Source: Chromatiales bacterium (GTDB lineage: Bacteria > Pseudomonadota > Gammaproteobacteria > JACCYU01). Taken from it: a stretch of 6,012 nt of DNA. Of the stretch, positions 1-5,250 are shown piece by piece. Made by a program: the position numbers and the translations under genes. The stretch is taken from contig JAPSGG010000109.1 in assembly GCA_031177845.1 (NCBI GenBank), positions 1 to 6,012 of the forward strand. The letters are read 5' to 3'. Under the pieces are notes generated by a model. That model searched no databases, had not been told where the DNA came from, and was given only the letters and a program-made list of their open reading frames with translations. Numbering within the stretch: the first letter of the stretch is position 1; each line of letters starts with the position of its first letter.

Positions 1-339
1 CACCCGCTCCGGGTGGCGCACGGCGAAGATCTGCGCGACGCCGCCACCCAGGTCGTGACCTACTAGCACGGCCTTATCAATGCCGATCGCCTGCATCCAC
101 GAGGCAAGATAATCCGCTTGCCGCGCGACCGAGATATCGCGCCGATGCCCCTCGCGAATGGAAGCGCCGTAGCCGACCATCTCCCACGCCAGGCAGCGCG
201 CGCCTTCAATCAGCGGGACAACGTGGCGCCACAGCCCCGGCGAGGTCGGGATGCCGTGCAGAAGCACCAGCGGCTGGCCGGCGCCCGCCTCCAACCAGCG
301 TATATGGATGCCGTTGACGTCGATATGGCTGGCCTTCAT
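1..339 (-). CDS. Alpha/beta hydrolase with Asp nucleophile (haloalkane dehalogenase / epoxide hydrolase-like), 3' end outside window
   Basis: Partial gene: the ATG at 339-337 opens a frame of 113 residues that runs off the left edge without a stop. The visible half is the front of an alpha/beta-hydrolase fold. HGIP at residues 28-31 is the oxyanion-hole motif after strand 3. EMVGYGAS at 53-60 matches the usual D/E-x-x-GxGxS loop. GHDLGG at 94-99 is the nucleophile elbow, with Asp96 in place of Ser. An Asp nucleophile is typical of haloalkane dehalogenases, fluoroacetate dehalogenases and soluble epoxide hydrolases, which work through a covalent alkyl-enzyme ester. The cap domain, catalytic His and acid would lie beyond the edge, so the substrate cannot be named. 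The start codon overlaps the stop of the upstream SRPBCC gene (ATGA), with an AGGA at 350-347, so translation is probably coupled. No signal peptide is visible; it is likely cytoplasmic. Confidence 0.93.
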   Translation of the reverse strand, partial: MKASHIDVNGIHIRWLEAGAGQPLVLLHGIPTSPGLWRHVVPLIEGARCLAWEMVGYGASIREGHRRDISVARQADYLASWMQAIGIDKAVLVGHDLGGGVAQIFAVRHPERV

Positions 340-1076
340 ACGTTGTTCCTAAAACCGGACTCTATATGATGCTTGACGCGGCGGATGTCTTCCTCGATCA
401 ACTGTCGCGTGACCGGTGTAAGCCAACGATCTAAAGCAGCGCCCAATTCACCGCCGGCAGACCGGTACAATAGTTCGACGTACATTCCCGTGGCGCCCGC
501 CTGCGGCGCATCCCGGAAGCTGACCCAGCCGGAGTTTCGAACCTCCGAGCCGGGTACCGATTGCCAAGCGATCAATTCATTCACACGATCCTCGACCAGA
601 TCAACGTCCCACTCGATGGTTCCCACGCCGGCTGGCGCCCGCGCGACCCAGTGATAACGCCGTTCATCGAGGCGCGTCACCGACTCGAGATGGTGCATGA
701 AGCGCGGTAGTTGCTCGAAATCGCGCCATGCCGCATAGACCCTATCGCGCGGGCGGGCGATGGTCAATGCAATCCTGATCTCGCTGGGCGTGAGCGCCTC
801 GCCCATCGTAGTGGTGCCGATACCGAGCTTCTCGTACACAAAACAATGGCCGGACATGCCGCGATACATGAGCGCGCCACCACTTAACACCAACGCCAGC
901 CCACTGAGCGAGAGTCGGCTGAGCCCCCACAACGCGAGCAGGCCTCCGCCGACCGTGGACGCCAGGCGTTCGCCTTGGCCCAGATTGACGCGGGCGCCAC
1001 CTTCATCGGGCTGCCAACCCTGCACGGGCACCGACCCGCTAGGCGCGCCTTCAATCATGACAGGCCCCCGCGGCAC
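336..1076 (-). CDS. Membrane-anchored SRPBCC (cyclase/dehydrase-like) protein with N-terminal DUF2892 domain
   Basis: 246 residues from a GTG at 1076. An ATG seven codons in (1058) is preceded by a G-rich run and is an equally good start, giving 240 residues. Residues ~32-86 match the DUF2892 (YgaP-like inner-membrane) pattern: GERLAS near 35-40, two hydrophobic helices at about 41-55 and 57-71, then YRGMSGHC (71-78) and a YxxLG end. Residues ~98-240 form an SRPBCC / polyketide-cyclase-like helix-grip domain: IARPRDRVYAAWRDFEQLP near 107-124, conserved W-D-V and GW-V-F strand motifs, and a long amphipathic C-terminal helix (~214-240). The SRPBCC fold binds hydrophobic ligands, so this is probably a lipid- or quinone-pocket domain held at the cytoplasmic face of the membrane. 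The real ligand is unknown. It starts 6 nt after the sodB stop and overlaps the hydrolase start, so it is the middle gene of an operon. Confidence 0.9.
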   Translation of the reverse strand: MPRGPVMIEGAPSGSVPVQGWQPDEGGARVNLGQGERLASTVGGGLLALWGLSRLSLSGLALVLSGGALMYRGMSGHCFVYEKLGIGTTTMGEALTPSEIRIALTIARPRDRVYAAWRDFEQLPRFMHHLESVTRLDERRYHWVARAPAGVGTIEWDVDLVEDRVNELIAWQSVPGSEVRNSGWVSFRDAPQAGATGMYVELLYRSAGGELGAALDRWLTPVTRQLIEEDIRRVKHHIESGFRNNV

Positions 1077-1082
1077 TCGTCT

Positions 1083-1670
1083 CTAGGCTCCCAGTTTCTT
1101 CGCCACGAAGTCCCAGTTCACCACATTCCAGAAGTGGTCGACATAGTCCGCCTTGACGTTGCGATAGTCGATGTAGTAGGCATGCTCCCACATATCCAGC
1201 CCGAGCAGTGCCGTTTCACCCTGTATCAGGGGATTGCGGGCAGCATGTTTGTAATCGCGCACCGCGAGCTTGCCGTTCTTATCCCTGACCAACCAGGTCC
1301 AGCCCGCGCCGAACAGGTCGGTGGCGGTGGTCTTGAACTGCTTCTTGAAACCCTCGAACGAACCGAAGTCCTTCTCGATAGCCTTGGCCAGGGAACCCTG
1401 TGGCTGGCCACCGCCATCGGGGCTCATCCACTGCCAAAACATATTGTGATTCCAAGCCTGCGACGCGTTGTTGAAGAGCTTTTCGTTGTCGGTGTTCTTG
1501 ATGATCTCTTCCAGAGAAGCGTTCTTGAGGTCCGTACCCTCGATCAGTTGATTCACCGTGTCGACGTACTTCTTGTGATGCTTGTCGTGGTGGTATTCCA
1601 TCGTCTCGGCCGAGATGTGCGGCTCGAGCGCATTCTTCGGATAGGGGAGTTCCGGGAGTTGATGTGCCAT
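1083..1670 (-). CDS. sodB: Iron superoxide dismutase
   Basis: 195 residues, the normal length for cytoplasmic Fe-SOD, converting superoxide to oxygen and hydrogen peroxide. The sequence aligns throughout with E. coli SodB as remembered: LPELPY start, PHISAET, and DMWEHAYYIDYRN. Metal ligands are visible at His27, His75, Asp159 and His163. Tyr35 is the conserved gateway tyrosine. Gln71, four residues before His75 (QAWNH), is the second-sphere glutamine in the position typical of Fe-type rather than Mn-type enzymes. GAGWTWLV (121-128) is the family hallmark. No signal peptide is present, so it is cytoplasmic. The ATG at 1670 follows a textbook Shine-Dalgarno, so the start is secure. It is first gene of a three-gene unit and sits behind a gene-free ~440-nt region with operator-like boxes. 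Metal preference is inferred; cambialistic enzymes share this pattern. Confidence 0.98.
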   Translation of the reverse strand: MAHQLPELPYPKNALEPHISAETMEYHHDKHHKKYVDTVNQLIEGTDLKNASLEEIIKNTDNEKLFNNASQAWNHNMFWQWMSPDGGGQPQGSLAKAIEKDFGSFEGFKKQFKTTATDLFGAGWTWLVRDKNGKLAVRDYKHAARNPLIQGETALLGLDMWEHAYYIDYRNVKADYVDHFWNVVNWDFVAKKLGA

Positions 1671-1675
1671 CGTTA

Positions 1676-1683
1676 CACCTCCT
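1676..1683 (-). promoter_or_regulatory. Strong ribosome binding site of sodB
   Basis: On the minus strand this reads AGGAGGTG, a full 8-base complement to the anti-Shine-Dalgarno end of 16S rRNA, 5 nt before the sodB ATG. It fixes the start and suggests high translation. Confidence 0.93.
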
Positions 1684-1735
1684 GCTGGCTTTGTGGTGAT
1701 CCAGTATGCGGTCCCGCCTCGACCTTAATGAGCGC

Positions 1736-1761
1736 GATTGCTCTCAATCCCGCCTAGCGGG
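1736..1761. repeat. Two adjoining small inverted repeats in the sodB leader
   Basis: GATTG-CTCT-CAATC (1736-1749) is a perfect 5-bp inverted repeat with a 4-nt centre. It shares its last base with CCCGC-CTA-GCGGG (1749-1761), a perfect 5-bp stem with a 3-nt loop. If transcription starts near 1880, both lie in the sodB 5' leader about 65-90 nt before the start codon, where they could be RNA hairpins. The first could instead be a protein site. Such short repeats can occur by chance. Confidence 0.35.
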
Positions 1762-1885
1762 CGGCGCAGGTATAGCGCTGCGGCGCAAATATGCTGTGCG
1801 CGGTTACAGGCGCGCTTAGGGGACTGTCAGCAATTCGCGTGCCGCTTTGCGGACCCACGCCGGGGGCATTCAGGAAGGATCGGCC

Positions 1886-1914
1886 ATGAAACTCATGCGG
1901 TGCGCGCCTGTCAA
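1886..1914 (-). promoter_or_regulatory. Candidate sigma-70 promoter for sodB operon
   Basis: On the minus strand a perfect -35 hexamer TTGACA (1914-1909) is followed after exactly 17 nt by TTTCAT (1891-1886), which matches four of six -10 positions. The predicted transcription start is near 1880, giving a leader of about 210 nt before sodB. A weaker alternative lies closer to the gene (CTGACA 1830-1825, 16-nt spacer, TGTAAC 1808-1803). The choice cannot be made from sequence alone. Confidence 0.35.
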
Positions 1915-1924
1915 CTGGGCGCGC
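1902..1924. repeat. GC-only 7-bp inverted repeat enclosing the candidate -35 box
   Basis: GCGCGCC (1902-1908) and GGCGCGC (1918-1924) are perfect complements separated by 9 nt. On the minus strand those 9 nt hold the TTGACA hexamer. There is no T-run on either side, so it is not a typical intrinsic terminator. It could be an operator over the promoter or a chance product of GC-rich sequence. Confidence 0.4.
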
Positions 1925-1945
1925 TGACACGACGCGGCCCCGAGG

Positions 1946-1980
1946 TTGTAATAATTACATCGCCCTTGTAGCAAATACAT
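1946..1980. promoter_or_regulatory. Tandem TGTA/TACA boxes, Fur-superfamily operator-like
   Basis: Box 1 (1947-1959) is TGTAATAATTACA, a perfect 6-1-6 palindrome around a central A. Box 2 (1967-1979) is TGTAGCAAATACA, keeping the TGTA and TACA ends. Each box is preceded by T and followed by T, so the 15-mers at 1946-1960 and 1966-1980 agree at 12 of 15 positions and are spaced 20 bp, about two helical turns. The core TAATnATTA of box 1 is what PerR and Zur sites of the Fur superfamily look like (known consensus, for example TTATAATnATTATAA for PerR). The boxes lie 32 bp upstream of the candidate sodB -35. The regulator is not encoded in the window, so naming it is inference. Confidence 0.5.
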
Positions 1981-1994
1981 ACGCACAGGTCGAA

Positions 1995-2008
1995 CGCGGC
2001 ATACCGCG
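1995..2008. repeat. Small inverted repeat after the ligase gene
   Basis: CGCGG-CATA-CCGCG is a perfect 5-bp stem with a 4-nt loop, about 100 nt after the ligase-gene stop. The direct repeat CAGGTCG lies on both sides (1986-1992 and 2010-2016). There is no T-run, so a terminator role is doubtful. Confidence 0.25.
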
Positions 2009-2109
2009 CCAGGTCGCCACAATGTGCAATGTTCGCAGCGAATTCCAACCAATCTAGCGCGAGACCACTGCTGGGGCACGCGACCTACATTGGACGATGA
2101 CAGGGAAAT

Positions 2110-4827
2110 TCACTGCACCTCATCCCCAAGCACCACGACGCGGGCGCGTAATGCGGACATGATCCGCTCGTAGGACTGATCCCCTTCGCCTTCTTGCGCC
2201 AGATCGCACGGGCTGCAGGGCGCGCCAAACGTCACCGTAATGGGTACGAACCGCGGCCAGAATCGATCGTGCGGCAACGCCTCGAAGGTCCCCTGGATGG
2301 ACACCGGCACCACCGGCACCCGGAAATGATCCAGCAGCATGCCCATGCCCGGCTTGAAAGGCAGCAACTCGCCGGTTGTCGAGCGCTGTCCTTCGGGAAA
2401 CCACGCGAGACTGCACCCGCGCTTGAGTGCCGCGGCGCCAAAGGCGAGACTCGACGCGGCGGCGTGGTCGGGATCGATCGGCAGGACGTGCGCGATGCGG
2501 CTGAACGCGCGCGTCAGACGGCTATTGAATGCCACCCCTACCCAACCGCCCCAGTAGGTTTCGCGCATGCACGCAGCCGGCAGCGCGGCGGCCACCGCAA
2601 ACGGATCGAGGTAGCTCACATGGTTGGGCGCGATGACGAACGGCCCCTGCTCCGGCAGATTTTGAATTCCTTGCGCGCGCAATCGAAACGCGCCGCGCAT
2701 CACCGCGCGATTGATGTAATCGAGACCGCGCGCGAGCCATTCCGAAAACACGCCATGCGGCTCTAGCCAGCGGCGTTGCGCCGCAGTAAGGACTCGCTCC
2801 GGGTGCTCCAGCGGCGCGACGTGGGCGATCTGCTGGCCGGATTGCGCCTGTCCCGACACCTCGGTTAACAGGTCGCGCACAGTCTCGATGCGGGCCGCCG
2901 CCCGCTCGCTCAAGTCGAGATTGAAGCGCTGACCGATCTCCATGGTCACGTTCAGCCACGACAGCGAATCGATGCCTAGATCCAATCGCAGATTGGAATC
3001 CGGCGTCAGGCGCTGGTCAGGGTACCGTTTGGCGAGCCATTGCCACACCTGGCGCGCAATTGGATTCTCCAGCAGCGCGCGGTCCTGATCGGACATCTCC
3101 TCCGGCGAGAGCGGGCCCGTTTCGCTTGCGCCCGACCCCTCGCGCATGGCTTGTTCATAGCGGGCCTCAAGCAAGTGCCGTTGAATCTTGCCCAGCCGGG
3201 TGCGTGGCAAGGATTCGCGCGTGATGGCATAGCGCGAGATGCGCTTATAAGAGGCCAGTTGCCTAGAGCCGCGATGCACCGCTTGGCGCACTGCCGCCTC
3301 GATGTCGTCGGGCGATTGAGCGCCGATTGCCTCCGGCTCCGGCACGATCACCGCGACCAGACGTTCGCCCTGCTGCAGCACGCCAATCTCGCGGATTGCA
3401 GAGGCTGCTTGGTAAGCCGCCTCGATCTCATCGGGCTGCACGTTCTCGCCGCCTTGGGTGACGATCAGGGTCGAGGCGCGGCCCGTGACGTACAGATACC
3501 CGTCAGTGTCAAAGTAGCCCAGATCGCCGGTGCGGAAGAAGCCGTCCGCGGTGAAGGCCTCGGCGGTCTGTTCGGGCAGGTTTCGGTAACCGCCAAAGAC
3601 ATTGGGCCCGCGAGCCAGGATCTCCCCCTGCCCCGACTGCCGTGCGTTTTCACCTTCTCCCGGATAGGCGCTGGTGTCGATACGCAGCTCCACACCGGGA
3701 ACCGGCAGGCCCACACTGCCCATGCGGACCTTGCCGGGCGGATCGAGGGTCAAAAGTGGCGCGGTCTCCGTCAGCCCGTAGCCGATCGCAAGCTGCCAGC
3801 CCAAGCCCTCCAGCTTGTAGCCCAATTCCGGGTCGAGCGGCGACCCGCCGCAGGCGAGGATACGCAAGCTCGGCCCGAACTGCCGGTGCAAGGGACGCAG
3901 CAGGAGACGCCCGGCGCGAAGCCCAAACCGCCTTCGCAGCCACGTGCTCAACCCGATGCTGGTCCCGAATACCGCGCCGGCCAGACGGCCTCTGGCGCGC
4001 GCCTGCGCCTCGATGCCGGTGTATAGCGCGCCATACAGGCGCGGCACGCCCACAACCGCTGTGACCTTTTCACCGCGTATCGCCTCCACAATGCGTGGGC
4101 CAGTCAGCGCCTGAGGCATCACGATTGGCAGGCCCATCGCCAGCGGCAGCAGCAGCGCGATGACGAAGGGATAAACATGATGTAGCGGCAGCGGCAATAG
4201 CACGCGGTCATGTTCGTGCACTATGTCGGCCGCAACCAGAGTGCGGATCTGAAACGCGAGGTTGGCGTGACTGAGCGGCACGCCCTTGGGCGGACCCGTT
4301 GTGCCTGAGGTGTAGAACAAAGCGGCAATGCCTGCGGGTCGAACCTCGACTGCGATCGAACCGTCGTCGCGCAGCCACCGCCGCCAGCTTTGCGGCGCAT
4401 CGTCACTGGCGTCGAGCAAGGCAATGGTGGCTGGAATCTCCAGGAGCGTTAATCGCTGCGCACCTTCTTCGGTCGTGAACACGAAACGGCTGGCGCTATC
4501 CCTCAGAACGTGCTTCAGCACGTCATCTCCCAGTTGCTCATCCAGCGGCACAATCACCGCGCCGGCCGCGATCACAGCCAGGCAGGCCACAATCCATTCG
4601 GGGCGCGTGCCAGCAAGTAGCGCTACCGAATCGCCGGGCTCCACGCCCGCCTCGATCAGCCCACGCGCCAGGCGCCGCGCTTGCTCGCTCAAATCGGCAT
4701 AGCTGCGCTGCGCATCTTCCGGTCTGCCGGGTGCCCGAATGGCCGGGCGCGCACCATAGCTCGGTAGCGCCTCGAAGGCGTCGCGCAGCGTCGCCGGTCT
4801 AACATGCGGTTCGTCCATTGCGCGCAC
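2110..4827 (-). CDS. Three-domain acyl-AMP ligase / acyl carrier protein / PlsC-type acyltransferase (Aas-like)
   Basis: 905 residues from a GTG at 4827. An ATG three codons in (4818) is an alternative, and neither has a clear Shine-Dalgarno. Residues ~10-555 are an ANL-family adenylating enzyme: YTSGTTGPPKG (172-182, ATP loop), YGLTET (350-355), RTGD (432-435), GR (449-450), and Lys547 in the A10 motif RLGKIQR. Residues ~585-655 are an acyl carrier domain with GIDSL, Ser621 being the phosphopantetheine site. Residues ~705-900 are a PlsC acyltransferase with NHVSYLD (His736 and Asp741 of HX4D) and FPEGQRS (810-816). The inferred pathway is fatty acid to acyl-AMP, then to acyl-ACP on the internal carrier, then to a lysophospholipid or glycerol-phosphate-type acceptor. 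E. coli Aas has acyltransferase first, ligase second and uses separate ACP; here the order is reversed and ACP is built in. The acceptor is not determined. Confidence 0.95.
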   Translation of the reverse strand: MRAMDEPHVRPATLRDAFEALPSYGARPAIRAPGRPEDAQRSYADLSEQARRLARGLIEAGVEPGDSVALLAGTRPEWIVACLAVIAAGAVIVPLDEQLGDDVLKHVLRDSASRFVFTTEEGAQRLTLLEIPATIALLDASDDAPQSWRRWLRDDGSIAVEVRPAGIAALFYTSGTTGPPKGVPLSHANLAFQIRTLVAADIVHEHDRVLLPLPLHHVYPFVIALLLPLAMGLPIVMPQALTGPRIVEAIRGEKVTAVVGVPRLYGALYTGIEAQARARGRLAGAVFGTSIGLSTWLRRRFGLRAGRLLLRPLHRQFGPSLRILACGGSPLDPELGYKLEGLGWQLAIGYGLTETAPLLTLDPPGKVRMGSVGLPVPGVELRIDTSAYPGEGENARQSGQGEILARGPNVFGGYRNLPEQTAEAFTADGFFRTGDLGYFDTDGYLYVTGRASTLIVTQGGENVQPDEIEAAYQAASAIREIGVLQQGERLVAVIVPEPEAIGAQSPDDIEAAVRQAVHRGSRQLASYKRISRYAITRESLPRTRLGKIQRHLLEARYEQAMREGSGASETGPLSPEEMSDQDRALLENPIARQVWQWLAKRYPDQRLTPDSNLRLDLGIDSLSWLNVTMEIGQRFNLDLSERAAARIETVRDLLTEVSGQAQSGQQIAHVAPLEHPERVLTAAQRRWLEPHGVFSEWLARGLDYINRAVMRGAFRLRAQGIQNLPEQGPFVIAPNHVSYLDPFAVAAALPAACMRETYWGGWVGVAFNSRLTRAFSRIAHVLPIDPDHAAASSLAFGAAALKRGCSLAWFPEGQRSTTGELLPFKPGMGMLLDHFRVPVVPVSIQGTFEALPHDRFWPRFVPITVTFGAPCSPCDLAQEGEGDQSYERIMSALRARVVVLGDEVQ

Positions 4828-5151
4828 ATACTAACGACTACGGCGCGTAAGCGCACGCGACACTCGAGACATCAAAGCTTACCGTCGGCTGCAAAACTCG
4901 CGCTCGTTGATGTCGGGCACCTCGGCCGGTGTGTTGAGCACGCTGCGCAACCGAACCGGGGATTTGAAGTCGGCTCCAATCGATACCGATGGAACCCTCG
5001 CCCTGTAGGCAACGGTGGCCTAGTCCTTCCGTTTTCAAGCAGTTCCACTCTCCCCGCGACGCGAGCGGATACTGACGTGCCCAAGGATTTGGCGACGATC
5101 GCTGTCGAATTCCAGTCCTCCGGCTACACACGCGAGGGGATGGAATGATTC
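4828..5151. other. Intergenic region between divergent genes, no convincing gene
   Basis: About 320 nt between the start of the minus-strand ligase gene and the plus-strand small ORF and SRPBCC gene. Frames that are open here on either strand have no initiation signals and no family resemblance. It must contain the ligase promoter. A TAGTAT at 4833-4828 could be its -10, but no matching -35 was found. If used, transcription would start almost at the ATG at 4818, giving a leaderless or near-leaderless message, consistent with the lack of a Shine-Dalgarno. Confidence 0.6.
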
Positions 5152-5244
5152 ATGCAACGCTTCGACCTGTACTTTCACCGTCGCGGTGATGGAGCCCTGA
5201 CCAGCGCTCCTGAACTTGCTGGTTATACTGACTCAGAGAGGTAG
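5152..5244 (+). CDS. Possible small protein, 30 residues, function unknown
   Basis: An ATG at 5152 opens 30 codons ending in TAG at 5242-5244, six bases before the ATG of the SRPBCC gene. A GGAA (5142-5145) and a GAGGGGA (5134-5140) lie upstream as weak ribosome sites. The stop codon falls right beside the Shine-Dalgarno of the next gene, an arrangement seen with coupled upstream small ORFs. The peptide starts MQRFDLYFHRRGDG and ends with an acidic, polar stretch; there is no signal or membrane segment and no recognised family. It could be a real small protein, a regulatory upstream ORF, or chance. Confidence 0.25.
   Translation: MQRFDLYFHRRGDGALTSAPELAGYTDSER
5235..5241 (+). promoter_or_regulatory. 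Ribosome binding site for the plus-strand SRPBCC gene
   Basis: AGAGAGG ends 9 nt before the ATG at 5251 and supports that start. A TATACT (5224-5229) just upstream resembles a -10 box, but no -35 lies at normal spacing, and its start point would fall inside this site, so it is not called a promoter. Confidence 0.6.
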
Positions 5245-5250
5245 TTAACG

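Larger units (their letters stand above)
1684..2109. other. Gene-free region upstream of sodB and downstream of the ligase gene
   Basis: About 430 nt with no convincing coding sequence on either strand. Short open frames here have no family resemblance. The region lies between the stop of the ligase-ACP-acyltransferase gene and sodB, both on the minus strand, so it should hold the end of one transcript and the promoter of the next. It contains tandem TGTA/TACA boxes (1946-1980), a candidate sigma-70 promoter (1914-1886) with its -35 inside an inverted repeat, a weaker alternative promoter (-35 CTGACA 1830-1825, -10 TGTAAC 1808-1803, spacer 16), and small hairpins at 1736-1761 and 1995-2008. 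No U-tailed intrinsic terminator was seen after the ligase gene. Confidence 0.7.

Noticed and set aside
975..1757. 260-codon open frame on the plus strand across sodB
   Set aside because: It is the antisense shadow of sodB, whose family identity and ribosome site are certain. The translation is hydrophobic-repetitive and matches no family.
1886..1927. 13-codon plus-strand ORF preceded by AGGAAGGA
   Set aside because: The ribosome site is good, but no gene follows on that strand for over 3 kb, so it cannot be an attenuator peptide. It overlaps the minus-strand promoter candidate and is probably chance.
1870..2079. 69-codon minus-strand frame between the ligase gene and sodB
   Set aside because: No ribosome site, odd Cys/Trp/Arg composition, no family, and it runs across the operator-like boxes.
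3040..4026. 328-codon plus-strand frame inside the ligase gene
   Set aside because: It lies wholly antisense to conserved adenylation and carrier motifs. Long opposite frames are expected in GC-rich coding DNA, and the Arg/Ala/Gln-rich product has no recognisable domain.
4950..4985. tRNA-like TTCAAATCC string on the minus strand
   Set aside because: The flanking bases do not form a T-arm, and no acceptor, anticodon arm or CCA end is present.
4879..5019. Minus-strand stop-to-stop frame whose end (RSVLNTPAEVPDINER) looks protein-like
   Set aside because: Considered as a gene remnant. It is only about 46 codons, has no start codon with a ribosome site, and no family could be named, so a pseudogene call is not supported.
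4804..5148. 114-codon plus-strand frame upstream of the SRPBCC gene
   Set aside because: It starts inside and antisense to the ligase gene, has no ribosome site and no family resemblance.
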